Shown one piece after another: positions 46,092-58,107 of a stretch of 64,000 nt of DNA. The notes under the pieces were generated by a model. The model was not told the DNA's origin and searched no databases. It saw only the letters and a program-made list of their open reading frames with translations. The DNA lies in assembly GCF_963678635.1 (NCBI RefSeq), contig NC_087068.1, positions 9,246,027 to 9,310,026 of the forward strand. The letters are read 5' to 3'. The DNA comes from Symsagittifera roscoffensis. Lineage: Eukaryota > Xenacoelomorpha > Acoela > Convolutidae. How positions within the stretch are numbered: position 1 is the first letter of the stretch; every line of letters begins with the position of its first letter. The position numbers were made by a program, and so were the translations under genes.

Positions 46092-47651
46092 ATTATTTTA
46101 AATAAGCAATTGAACGGTTGTCGAGCTGTTGAACAAATAAAATTCCGTTGATCAAATAAATCTTTATTTTCAGGGACGTAATAATCCAGTCCAGTTTTTG
46201 AAAAGGCGTAATCAACCATCGTATCAAATTAAAATTGAATTTTTCAGCTGCTTAATTCGAGTTTTGCTGATATTTTATTTTGATTCATTTCGCGGTTTTT
46301 ATCTAGTTCTAATGTCTATAATTAAATTTCTTCGTAATGCACATGCAATATTTTCCATTGGGAAGAAGATACGGTCGTTCAATTTTGCCGCTAGGTGTTC
46401 AGTTATGCTAAGGGATCGGTGTCGGTTATTCAATTTCCTTTTAATAAATAGAGCAAGCAGCACAGTATGCCTGTCAATTTTTGCAGAGGTAAAACAATAT
46501 AAAATGGTTGTTTTTAGTATTAAGTGACAATGAACGTAGTGAAGACGCTTATATGGGTCGTGATGGTGTTTCTTTTTTTCCAGAAAAATTTGATCTTTCG
46601 TGTTTGGACTTTTTTTCTAATGTTCAATTCATAAATTTTGTCAAAAGGAAATTTCCACGTGTAATGATTTATTTTATATAGAATTATTTTAATACAAATT
46701 GAACTATTTTGTTCTGAAACAAAGTTTTTCGGTTCTTGTATATAGGCATTTTTAACTTTGTCTCTTGCATTTTGTTTTTGTTGAATATCAAGTACCACAG
46801 GGAAAGCTTCATTTCCCTATATTTTATTTTGTGCTACTCAGTCCTTCTAAAAAAGTAAGTTGGTGAGGTATTATTTTAAATAAGCAATTGAACGGTTGTC
46901 GAGCTGTTGAACAAATAAAATTCCGTTGATCAAATAAATCTTTATTTTCAGGGACGTAATAATCCAGTCCAGTTTTTGAAAAGACGTAATCAACCATCGT
47001 ATCAAATTAAAATTGAATTTTTCAGCTGCTTAATTCGAGTTTTGCTGATATTTTATTTTGATTCATTTCGCGGTTTTTATCTAGTTCTAATGTCTATAAT
47101 TAAATTTCTTCGTAATGCACATGCAATATTTTCCATTGGGAAGAAGATACGGTCGTTCAATTTTGCCGCTAGGTGTTCAGTTATGCTAAGGGATCGGTGT
47201 CGGTTATTCAATTTCCTTTTAATAAATAGAGCAAGCAGCACAGTATGCCTGTCAATTTTTGCAGAGGTAAAACAATATAAAATGGTTGTTTTTAGTATTA
47301 AGTGACAATGAACGTAGTGAAGACGCTTATATGGGTCGTGATGGTGTTTCTTTTTTTCCAGCAAAATTTGATCTTTCGTGTTTGGACTTTTTTTTCTAAT
47401 GTTCAATTCATAAATTTTGTCAAAAGGAAATTTCCACGTGTAATGATTTATTTTATATAGAATTATTTTAATACAAATTGAACTATTTTGTTCTGAAACA
47501 AAGTTTTTCGGTTCTTGTACATAGGCATTTTTAACTTTGTCTCTTGCATTTTGTGTTTGTTGAATATCAAGTACCACAGGGAAAGCTTCATTTCCCTATA
47601 TTTTATTTTGTGCTACTCAGTCCTTCTAAAAAAGTAAGTTGCTGAGGTATT
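46092..47651. repeat. Near-identical tandem duplication of about 778 bp
   Basis: The segment 46092-46869 is repeated at 46870-47651 with offset 778 (779 after one extra T in a T run). Only scattered single-base differences are visible, for example AAGGCG/AAGACG at 46203/46981 and CCAGAAAA/CCAGCAAA. The unit includes a block (GTAGTGAAGACGCTTATATG) related to sequence at 53164. Open frames in it are duplicated with it and have no recognisable product. Confidence 0.9.
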
Positions 47652-49499
47652 TTGCAAGGTGCTAAAATGTATTACCCGGACAAAAAAAAACTAGTTGAAA
47701 TTTTTAAACTCATTTTTCTCATTTTACGATGAAATCAGACAAAAGTTATGAGAAAAGTGGGTTATCGTTTTACCAGTTTTTATGGTAAAGTTTCTTTTGA
47801 GAAAACGGAACCAATTTTTTTACCCCTAAAGCGTGTTATTTTGGATCCAGTCAAAGTTCACGCTAAAAGTACTTTGTCAATTGATGAGCAAGTTATGTCA
47901 AAGTGAGCTTTGTATGTAATGCAACAAGTTTCTAGACGGGTATAAGCTTTAAAAATCTGTCCAATTATATAAAAATTTTAAATAAATAAAATGGCATTTT
48001 ACAATATAAAATTTCATTTCTAGGATTTGAAACATTTCAACGTTTTGCGCAAGCTTTTACGAAAATTTGTTAAACCTTTGTTAGGCTACAAAAGAAGCTC
48101 AATTTGACAGAACTTTCTCATCAATTGACTTGGTAGTTCTCGCGTAATTTTTAAATAACTCGAGATTTTGGTGTTAATGTGTTCTTTATGGTTGTTTTTT
48201 AACCTATCATTAACCTATCATTAATTTAATCGAATTTGTATAAACTGGACGATGACTTACAGGAGGCTGAAAATAACGTTGAAGTTGGTTAATATTAATA
48301 GAATTGCGAAAATAATGAACTTTGTTCACTCACATTGCAGGTTCAATTTCAATTTTTTGTGCCATCGATTGTCATGAGTAACAAAATGCTTCAGAAAAAG
48401 CTTTTAATCAACAGCAGACGAGATGAAATCTGACTATCGAAATTTAATACTTGAAATTTTATACGGATGAAGATGGTTACCGGAATAAGGGATTGTCTAA
48501 CGAAGAGCTTTTGCCGATTTATAACAAAGCGAATTGAATTAAAGCTGAAGAAATCGACTTTACTTGTAAATCTAATTTCAAAAATGTTCCCTCGGGATTT
48601 TGTAAGTCAAAGAAGGCGCGATTTGACTAGTTGACCGTCAGCTAAAATAGTAAATAAAACAACGCCAATTACAATTCCCTCACCTCGCTTGGGAAGATTA
48701 ATTTTAAAACGCCGCAGTTGTCTTTTGTGTACAACTGTCTTTGATTAAAAAGTAATGGTCAGTGTTTTTAAAGCCCTTTTTGTTCTCATGATTTTAGCTA
48801 CTCCAGAAAACATGAACAGAAAACGCGTGAAATGCAAGCACACTTATATCACAGCAGAAATACTGCTACAATCATATAAACTTTCTGTTTTTCCTGTTTA
48901 AAAAAATATGTTCTTGAAACTCGTTGAGCCCGGAAGAGCACAAAATCTCAAAAACAAACTTTTGTTTAAAAGACCAAAAACTTTTTTTGATAGATTTCTT
49001 GCCCTTTTTATGCTCGCTATCACAACTCCAAGAACATTTTTTGATAAAGTTAAGTCGCTGTAATTTGAATTTCTTTTTATCTCAAGGACGTTCGTCTAAT
49101 CCCGATTCTGCTACATGTGACATTGAAGAAACCTGTTCCCAGAGGCGTTTTGAGGTCCTGTCCAAGTGATCTTGGGCTAGATAGAAGTTGAATGGAATGT
49201 TAAATTGAAGCACAAAAAGCAGATGCTAATTTACCGTAACTTCCACGTGCCTCGGGACTCGCCATTGTCTTATTCAGAAGGAAATGAGGTCCATTAAGTT
49301 AGGTTTTAAAAAGAACATTACTTATGGAGTAACTTAAAGTGGGTGAACAAAATCGAATAACTTGGATTAACTTAAAATATAGGTCTGTCTTCATCTTATA
49401 AAATAGGATATTTGTGGGGTCGAAATCAGTTTTTCGTGGTTTGGAAGATGTTTCCTGTCTTTACTGTGTCTTTAGGCCCGAAAGTTTTCACTACATTTG

Positions 49500-49550
49500 G
49501 TAATAATTGCCATGAATAAATATCTTTATTTTTTTCATGGCAATTATTAC
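49500..49550. repeat. Perfect 17-bp inverted repeat hairpin
   Basis: GTAATAATTGCCATGAA (49500-49516) is followed after 17 bases by its exact complement (49534-49550). The loop is A/T only. Confidence 0.8.
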
Positions 49551-50000
49551 ATGAAAAAAAAATTTATTGCTGTAAGACACGCCTAGAATTCGATGTTGAT
49601 TTTTTCGTTAGTCTGAAATCAAGTTATTTTTTTCAAAGGTTTGACTAAAAAAGGTCTACGAGTTGTGTCTCCCTAATTTTTAGGTCTACGTGTAGTGGAA
49701 ACTGAAACAGATGGGTTATAATAAAATGATAATATTATAGGTGATAATAATATTATAACCATTATTAGCAACGCTTCTTAAACCATATCTTTTAAATGGT
49801 ACATGACTATGGCAATGATTTCGCCCCCCCTAAAATTCCAGAGGTTGATTTTAGCTTAATATATCCTCATCAGTAATTACTGGGCTGTTTTCAGATCAGA
49901 TTCGACTTTAAGATCTTAGTTCTACTAGGCTTTATGCTGATTAATTAACCGAATTAATTAAGTGCGGACAGACCAGAATTTTGAAAGATTATAGAGAGTT

Positions 50001-50194
50001 GCAAAAAGTTCGGACAGACCTTATTAATTAAAAAGAGCAATCGTACCAGTTTGACAGATTTTTGCATGCAATTTTTTTTTTCATACAACCTTGAGACACA
50101 AAATCGGACTGAAAACTTAGATTTTGCTTGCAAAATATTTCCAAAAGAGATCAATTGCTCTTTTTAATTAATTTTGTCTGTCCGAACTTTTTGC
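50001..50194. mobile_element. Foldback/MITE-like element with about 42-bp terminal inverted repeats
   Basis: The left arm begins GCAAAAAGTTCGGACAGACC and continues through TTAATTAAAAAGAGCAA (50001-50042). The right arm at 50152-50194 is its complement with few differences. The centre is about 110 bases and has no coding capacity. It sits 240 bases upstream of the next gene's first coding exon. Confidence 0.75.
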
Positions 50195-50433
50195 TTCTAA
50201 TTATATGTAGTATACCAGTCTAATCGGTCAAACTAATTTGATTGTTCTTTTTTTCATTCCGTTTTTCAAATACCGAAATTAAAATTTTGACTTTTGTTTC
50301 TTTGTTGCCTACTTTTTCGTACAAAAACAATTTGCTTAGATTTTTTGAAGGTTTCCCAAAACGCATAAATATTCCTGATATTTTTTTGATAGTTATTAGA
50401 TTACCGATTAAACTACCGTCTTTCAGTGTTATA

Positions 50434-53400
50434 ATGTCTGATTCCATTGTTACTGAGATCGACCAGCAATCGCTATCTGCCCCCAATGACAAATGCGACT
50501 TGAACGGAAATATTCTCCCAGAGACTGACAACTCAAATAACGACGACAATCATTTGGAGAACTTAAAGAATAAATTTTTTCAAAGCGAACAACTGCATTG
50601 CGGTGGAGATGTGAAAAGCGTGAAAACTACCCAAGAAGCTGTGAAAAGTCACGTGACCGATAATGGAAATGTTGAAAACAAAGCGCCGAATGGAGAACAT
50701 GTGAGCAAGAGTAAAAACGAAGATGAATTGGTCGAAGAAAAATTGGACGCTTCTGAAACCGAAGTTGAAGATAAAGATCAACAAGCTGGCGCTTCGGGAG
50801 GAGGCGGTTCAAGTGGAATCGAAGGAACGTCGGATATCTCGGACACCCCGCTGACCGACACGACTACAAACAAAGACGACAACGAGGTTGCGACGAAAGA
50901 GACATCGGCGGCGAAGAAAAAGAAGATCCGAGTTAAAGTTACAGGTCGACCTCACTCGGCGAACAGTTCGCACAGGTACCGAAACGACAGAAACGGATAT
51001 GGTAGTGATCGACGAGATAACGGGCACCAATACAACAATTGGCACCATGGATCCAATGTTCCAGGCGCGCTTGGAGGTTTTATAAGGTCTTTCCAAAGAC
51101 AAAACGGTAATTACAATGGATACTCGAACCAAATGAGCTTCAACAACCGAGTGCCTAGAAATAATTTCAACGGGGGATATCCTAATCATGGACCACGATA
51201 CGATCATGGACCGCAGCGTATTAACTCACACGGTTATTACAATAACAACCGATTTGAAAATGACAAGCGTTTTGATAATAACCGATATGATAACGGCAGT
51301 ATGAATAGAAGTTTCCAGAACTCGGGTTACCAGGGACCGAAGCCGTACGTCTCAAATCCGCCATTTCCAGTGCTTAGACCTATCGGGTTTAACAATAACA
51401 ACAACCGAGGCGCGAATGGTGAACGTGATTCGGATCGTTGCGAGGAGCTAGTCAAGACAATTGACTATAACGACAACGGAAATGTGATTAACATTAAGGC
51501 TTCTTTGGCGCCGTCGGCTCTGACTAAATTGAAAGAGCAGAGCTCGTTTCAACTGAAGGTGCGTCTGCCTGCTACAACTCCCTTGTCAGTCGTAAAGCGA
51601 GTGTTGTGTGCAAAGTTCTACTTGACCAAGATGATGTATGCGGCCAAAAACTCGACTGGTTAGTAAATTACTTGTGGTTTAACGGCGGACGTTCAGCATA
51701 TTTCGATAGGAATTATTCGATAGGAAACATTCGGTTCTTTTTAGGCAAGTGCAATTGTCGTTTTGAATAAGACCTAACAATTTTTATTCTGACAGGCAAA
51801 TTTCGCCACTGGCACGCTTTCATAATTCGAATAGGGCTCAGGATCAGTTATCGTAACTGCCCAGTATTTGATTTTGTTGTTTCAGACCGGAACGCGATGT
51901 TCTTCCAGGACAGTGGCTCCATCTTCATGGAGAGCAGAGGGAGGAAAGTGGACCTGTTGTCCACGTTGAGTGTGGAGGAGTTCCAGTTGAGGTGTCAGAA
52001 CCAACCTGCTCTGTTCCTCTCGGAGTCGGAAACACTTCACACCATGTTGTACAGGTGAGGAGGAGAGAAACTGAAATCCAATTTCAAACGAAATCAAAGA
52101 ATATTTCATTAAGTGGCTTATTTTTTTCTGAAAGCTTTTCAAAATTAATCGGCATATTGAACTAAATATGGAAACTTGGCAATTATTCTGTTAAATTTTG
52201 AGGCTTGAAAGTTGGCATTTTGTTTGACTCAATTATGCTGTTGCCGTTTTGTTTGTGGTTACGAAGTGAAGCTTCGCTTGTGTCCATGGAAAACATGGGT
52301 ACACTCTTTGACAATAAATATCAAATTTTAATGATGTCAACCAAGATTACCAATTCGGTTATTTAGCCATACGGTTTTATGATTGGAGGGATTGCTTGTT
52401 TCAGACACAAAATATGTGTTTTACGGTAGAACTGAAAAACTCGAGGAATAGGGCAATTTTCTACCATTATGAGGTGTCCGTCAAAAAAGAGCAAGAAAAA
52501 AACATAACTTAGATTGTATGTTTTTGTTGTTTGATGGAAAATTTTTGTTCACGCTCAAATTTACGAATGTTGACTTCTGAGTTCATGCCTAAGTTCAGAC
52601 TCTTACACAGGTCGCGATGATTTTTCGTTCTGGAAAAGTCTTAGAATTTAATCAGGCTCAAATTTATTTTCACGGTTTGACTTTCGATTTCTTAAGTTCA
52701 GTTTATTTCTTTTAAAAGGAAGGCAAACTCCACGATTTAACAGCGGAAGTGTAACGTTCTTGAAAAACGTGATCTACCTTTCATTTCGAAAAGGATTAAA
52801 ATAATCAGATTTCTCAGCGAATCAACAGCTTAACCTTTTGATCCAATTTCTCAAGTTGGGTTTTTATCAGAAAAATGTCAATCATAAATTTTTCTAGTTA
52901 GAAGGTCATCTATTCTTTTTGAAATTCGAAAGTTGAAGTTTATTCATTCAATAGGTCAATTTTTTTGTTCTGCGCTCATTAATATTTTCCGACTGTCAGT
53001 TGGCTTTGTTCTTACCACGTTTTATTTCAGCTTAATTATTGACACTTTTTTGCTTAGTAGCTCCATAATGCATTAAAAAAGGAACCGCTTGCATAACAAC
53101 GTGACTAGCGAGGAAAATCATAGCAAATTAATGCGACGCCTTATGCTTTTCCACTGTCAATGGACGTAGTGAAGACACTTATAAAGGTCGTGATGATTTT
53201 TCTGGAAATTCTTTCGTTTTCTTCACGTTTAATTTGATCTTTAGCGGACAGACTTATGGAAGTTAAATTCCAGTTTATTTGCTGAAAGGAAGGAAAATAA
53301 CGCTCTGCGGTTAAAAAACCGGAAATCACACAAAAAATTTGAATGATTTAAATGTGAATTTTTGAGTTATAGATTTAACAGCATGATTTTGATGAGTTTT

Positions 53401-54224
53401 CTCACTTTTGATTCAAAGCGCACTAAAGTAATATATATTTTTGAAATTCGAAAGTGCATTTCTCCAAATGTCTGTTGCCTCTTTTTCAAATGCTGCTTAT
53501 TGTTCCGACCATTGAAAATGGGGAGGATCTTTGTCTTCGGGTGTATTTTAGTTTTTTTTCAGGTACCTCAAATAGTCATCGAAATGGGTCGACTGATATA
53601 TCATATAAAAGCCCTTTTAGTCGTGATTCGAATGACTGACGAGCTTGGTCGGAAATTTAAAAATTTAGAATATTTTCAGAGTTGAGAAAAACCGGTTTGA
53701 AATTTTTGATTTTTGGTCTAATTTCGATCTAATAAGGTCACTAAGGCTCACAATGGCTTAGTTAAGATTAATTTAAGCCGTGAAAACATAGTTTTACTTT
53801 TGTGAAGGTAATTTTTGTGGAGTTTTTTAGTGCAATTTTATGGAAGAGTTTCAAATTTTTTGTTTTTTCGTTTTTCTCATCATTTTTCCAAAAAAATTGT
53901 TTAATTGATGTATTTTACTGAATCTCAAATATGCCTAAGTTCTTTCAGATCTTTTAATCACAGCATGAAGAAAAAAAACGACAATTCGAAAAAATTTGTA
54001 TTTTTTTAAGACTGGTCGGAAAATTCTGTGCTACTTGCACAGTAATCGGCTATCCTTGTTATCAGTTGCTAAGGGTTGTCGCCTCACTTGAATATTTCAA
54101 GAAAATTATGCCCTGCCTCCTTTTCCAAAACGTGTCAACTGATTCTCTGGATCACTGTTCTAGATATCCCTACCTGCAAAGAGGAACTCCAAATGGGGGA
54201 GAAGTGAGTTTTGTGTTGCGATGA
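50434..54224 (+). CDS. Three-exon host gene, Asn/Gly/Arg-rich protein of 484 aa
   Basis: Exons 50434-51658 (donor GTTAGT), 51886-52054 (acceptor GTTTCAG, donor GTGAGG) and 54164-54224 (acceptor GTTCTAG) join in phases 1 and 2 with no stop and end at TGA 54222-54224. I chose ATG 50434 because TTTCAG lies just upstream and the longer frame from 50242 is hydrophobic and T-rich, unlike coding sequence. Residues 1-130 are acidic and disordered. A Lys/Arg patch follows (KKKKIRVKVTGRPH). About 180 residues are then rich in Asn, Gly, Tyr and Arg, resembling RNA-binding low-complexity regions. The last about 130 residues are folded (FQLKVRLPATTPLSVVKRVL, SGSIFMESRGRKVDLLSTLS) and alternate strands and helices. 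A ubiquitin-like beta-grasp fold is possible but unproven. No family recognised. Confidence 0.75.
52055..54163. other. Large intron of the 50434 gene, containing repeats
   Basis: The 2.1-kb intron holds hairpin-repeat copy B (53500-54060) and a segment near 53150-53240 related to part of the 778-bp duplication (ACGTAGTGAAGAC and GGTCGTGATG). The remainder is AT-rich with no gene. Confidence 0.6.
53500..54060 (+). mobile_element. Helentron-like non-autonomous element, copy B
   Basis: This is the best-preserved copy: TTCCGACC at 53503-53510 and its complement GGTCGGAA at 54014-54021, followed by a perfect hairpin CTGTGC-TACTT-GCACAG (54026-54042) and the terminus ATCGGCTATCCTTGTT. It is intronic, in the same orientation as the host gene. 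Confidence 0.7.
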
Positions 54225-56302
54225 AGAGCAGCGTGAAAATTTGATGATTGCCGATGAGTGGACGAAGAATCAGATATTTTGAACTTCAAAGATGTAATGA
54301 ACTTTTTGGTTGTTTTTCGGCGCTATTGTTTGTTTTTTTGAATACTTAGGTACTTACAAATACCTACCCGTGAATTAGAAATTGATGTGCAATGATGCAA
54401 ATAAAATTGAAATAGAAATACAGTCATAGTGCTCTAGAATTAGAAAAAAAAATACTTTGGTTTATTAATACAGTTGAATGAAATACTGAGTTCGAGGATT
54501 TCATGTATACGCTACTTGGAAGTCGTTAAATTGTCACGAGATATTGATTGCTATGCGACAGTTTTGTTGTAGGCTGTAACATTGAATTATAGTTTTTAGG
54601 GTTTTAATCAGTTTTTTTTTGCAGCAGCGAAGTTTAAAACTGTACTTGAAATAATTGACTGCTTGATTAATTGAAATTAAATTGAATTGTTATTGAACCT
54701 TGTAACTGGATTTAATGTGCTAAATTTGACTCGATGTTTTGGAATTTAGTCGAAGACACATTCCAATTTATCGAAGTGTTACCTTAGTGTGTTTTTTATA
54801 TCAGTTGCCTATTAATGTTTAGTTATGATACAGTCATACTTGAGAATTGTGCAATAAGTTAATGCGAATTATAGTGCTAAAGCAAAACTTTGACGAATAC
54901 CAAATAAATTTGAAGCAGTAACTTGTGTTAATACCAAGATTTGAATTTTATAGCATTCTGAGTAACAAAGATGAAAAGATGTTAACTTTTTATTGGTTTT
55001 CAAATATGAGCTTGAAAAAAGATTCCTGTGAAAGTGCCATGGCCGACTCTTGATGTCAAAGCAGCTTCGTTGAAGTGCTTCTTAATTAATCGGTTGCAGT
55101 TCACGAGACAGTACGTAGATTTCACATTTTCAGCAAAGTAATAGTTAATTCTCTTGGCATTAAATCCTTCAATTCGTTAAATACCATTTTTCTGACAATG
55201 AAGTGGGAAGAAAATTGTTCATGAAGTTTTTAGTTGTATCTTTTTGCGATGGAATACTTAATAGCACAAATGACGTCAAATGGTCAAACATTTTCCAGAC
55301 GCTTAATCTACTTGCATGCATCTTAAATATCTTCAAAACATTCTTGGCGTTGCGAAAAACCGCTTCGCAAACAAAAGAATGAATCTTCGAGTAAAACGCG
55401 GGCAGAGCAAACAATATTTACACTTGCGATCAGCCGTTTTTTCAAACCTAACTCGCAAATAAGTGTTCATTGATAGTAGAAAGTGTTCACTTATTTGGTG
55501 GCAGTTTTGCATTAATCTATAATCTAGCATTGGAGATGTCGAAGCATCTTTTCTGCTATATTTGTGGCGGCTAGTGTTTGTGATGTGTTAAGTGTGAGAG
55601 GTTAGTGCGTGAGACTCATAATTTCTAAGGCGCAGATCGAATCCGAGACCTAGCCGAATTTTACTAATTTTAGGCCTATTGCTACTTTTTCCTGTCTTTT
55701 ATAGAGCAATTTTAGGTCGTGTTCTCGCTAGATTTCCGAAGCGAAGCTTCGCCTCTAATAAACAAAAACTTCAAAGCTTAGAAATATCAGTTTTGAGAAA
55801 TTTTCAGGACAATATTTTTTTGGTTATCGATTTTACTAGCGTTTACTAAAAATTTCAGGCTGTGTTTTTGTCTCCTTTCTATACAAGCACTTAATAAACA
55901 AGACAGGAAATAGTTCTAAATTTCCAGAGCAAATATTTTGATCTAAAAACATTCAAAGTAGGCGCTGTATTTTGAGGAGCTGTATTTTCAAACCCGTGTT
56001 TCTTGACTTTAGGAATTTGGATATTTTTAAGAAATAGTTTTAATATGGTCTATAACTCGACCCTTTCGGATGATTGTTCGTGATACCTGATTTTACATGC
56101 TAAACCACTCGAAGACGAATTTCCTAAATTTCAAATGTCAAAGTTTTTAAAACTTGATACTTTTTGAAATTTGGATTTCGCTTAAAAACAAAAATCCCTC
56201 AAGAAAATATAAACGGAGAAAAAGAGGCAACGTAACGCAATCGCGACAAGACAACTCTATTCATTGTTTCGGTGTCGTGCGTTCCTACTCACTGATAAAG
56301 AG
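54225..56302. other. Host intergenic DNA downstream of the 50434 gene
   Basis: No gene supported. Minus-strand frames at 55530-55169 overlap one another and have no domain. GAAGCGAAGCTTCGCCTC near 55738 is a short palindromic block that recurs in variant form near 38845 and 52265. Confidence 0.4.
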
Positions 56303-56542
56303 AATAAACTTAGTACAAGCTGAGACAAAGTCTATCTCCATCACGACAATTGTAGAAATCAACCAACTTAGATTGCCACATTTTGAATAGCTGAAAATAG
56401 TTTCAGAATATTTACTAACTATTTAGAAATAAATATTCTGAAACTATTTTAAGCTGTTCAAAATGTGGCCATCAAAGTTGGTTGATTTCTACAATTGTCG
56501 TGATGGAGATGAACTTTGTCTCAGCTTGTACTTAAGTTTATT
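56303..56542. repeat. Long inverted repeat (foldback), arms of about 112 bp
   Basis: The left arm 56303-56414 and right arm 56430-56542 are complementary with only a few small differences. The centre is about 15 bases (CTAACTATTTAGAAA). The outermost bases read AATAAACTTA and TAAGTTTATT. No coding capacity. It would form a long hairpin RNA if transcribed. Confidence 0.85.
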
Positions 56543-57655
56543 CAAAAGTGCAACAACCCAATTGATAGTTTATTTTTTATTGCTTATTTAATAAAGAACT
56601 GATAGTCAAATCCAGAAATAGGGGCGGGTTAATTAACAAAATTTTATATAGAGGGTATCTTTTCGGCTTTTTTTCTCTTCACCTCACAAAAGATTGTTGT
56701 AATGGTGTAAGAGTAGTTTTTATAAAGTTAAATACACAACCAAAAAAGTTATTTTTAGCCTAATTAGTCCCCATGCTAAGTTTTTGAACAATCCGAAAGT
56801 GTGATTGATAATTTTATTGTGAAATGTCCAGGTGGAGCGGGAAAACCCCTTCCCCCTTAAGTGACCTACCGTAAATTTTTCCTCGAGATTCATATTGTTT
56901 TTGAAGTTTGAAAATTGATTACGCATAAAAATGTTGATAACCTCAAGCTTAAATACCGGATTTTTATCCTCTAAATCGAATGGGGGATTGCACGGTTGTT
57001 CCTTTTTGTCCTTGCTGAGTGGTTTCATTATCTCACAAATCACAGAAAGAAGATGCGTCCACAGAAAGAAGATGCGAAGAAACGGTTATCATGGCGTTCA
57101 AGAGTGACGAAGCTCAACAGTACTGAATGTGCGAGCGTTCGACACTGCCAAAAACATTGTCGAACATGTAAGCGTACTACACAAAATGTTTAAACCATTT
57201 TTTTCAGTTTTAAATTTATACATAGATACTTGTCAAATTGACATACTCATCAAAAGTGTGTTAGAACGGGTTGAATTGAGCTAAATTTGTATGATTAGTA
57301 TCGCGTCTTACATTTCTTTTATAGATTGATATGGTTCGCATAGTGAATACACGGCTTGCCATTTTTTGAAATCAAATTAGTCAACTTGAAGAAATTTCGT
57401 ATCGAATTATTTCAATTATGTGATAACAATTCTTGAAAGAATTTCGGTTCTTTTGAATAAACATTTTTTTTGGACTGTTGCAAACTGGCATTCGAAAACT
57501 GCCCCAGCGGCTAGTAAGTGACTCGAAATTGCACTATTTGATCGAACTACAATTTGATCGGATTAAAGCAAAAGTTTTTAACAAAGGGTCTTAAACAGCT
57601 CCTCCTCTATGTAGTTGTAGATGCAACCAAATGTAGTTCTAACAGTCGGCAAATG
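56543..57655. other. Host intergenic DNA
   Basis: No gene supported. CACAGAAAGAAGATGCG is directly duplicated near 57042-57075. A coding-like stretch to about 57190 (positive strand) has no splice-consistent continuation that I can see. Confidence 0.35.
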
Positions 57656-57659
57656 ATAG

Positions 57660-58107
57660 ACAAGGATAACCGATTACTAAGCAAGTAGCTCAGAGTTTTC
57701 TGACCACATTCATAAAAATCTATAGAAAAAATGTTTTTAGTTTTTGTTGTCACGTTTGGAACAACAGTGCATTAGACATAATTAACTACAATTTTGTTTT
57801 AAAACTGTGTAATGAACATAAAATCAAGAAGTTTTTATCTGTAAACTAGGTTCGAAAGACAGGCAAAAGTAAATTTTCACTACTCAGAGTAAAACTTTTA
57901 GTCTAATTTTGGACAAATAGGTCTTTTTAAGGCCTACACGCAAGCTTTAATTGCTGGAAAAAAAACTAAAACTCAAAAACTTAAAACCAGTTTTTCTCAA
58001 CCATGGGACAACAGTTTATTTTGTTAACGAATAAAAACGCTTTAATATAATATATCACTCGACCCATTGCAATTTTTACTTGTGGTACTTGGTTTTGCGG
58101 CTGAAAC
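57660..58107 (-). mobile_element. Helentron-like non-autonomous element, copy C
   Basis: Reverse-oriented copy. Its 3' end reads GGTTATCCTTGT on the minus strand at 57660-57672, with hairpin CTGAGC-TACTT-GCTTAG (57677-57693; one G-T pair). The GTACCACAAGT, TGGGTCGAGTGATATAT blocks lie near 58040-58095. The 5' terminus is diverged. Confidence 0.55.

Larger units (their letters stand above)
47652..50433. other. Host intergenic DNA upstream of the 50434 gene
   Basis: A possible exon at about 49086-49164 follows an acceptor-like TTTTTATCTCAAG, reads open (GRSSNPDSATCDIEETCSQR) and ends near a GTGATC donor; it could be a 5' exon but is not linked. A TTTCAG at 50421-50426 suggests the first coding exon of the next gene is preceded by a spliced leader or 5' exon. 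No other gene seen. Confidence 0.4.

Noticed and set aside
46198-47577. Duplicated 109-aa frames and a 166-aa minus-strand frame
   Set aside because: They lie in the tandem duplication; the corresponding minus-strand frame in copy 1 is interrupted by the one-base length difference, so selection for protein is unlikely.
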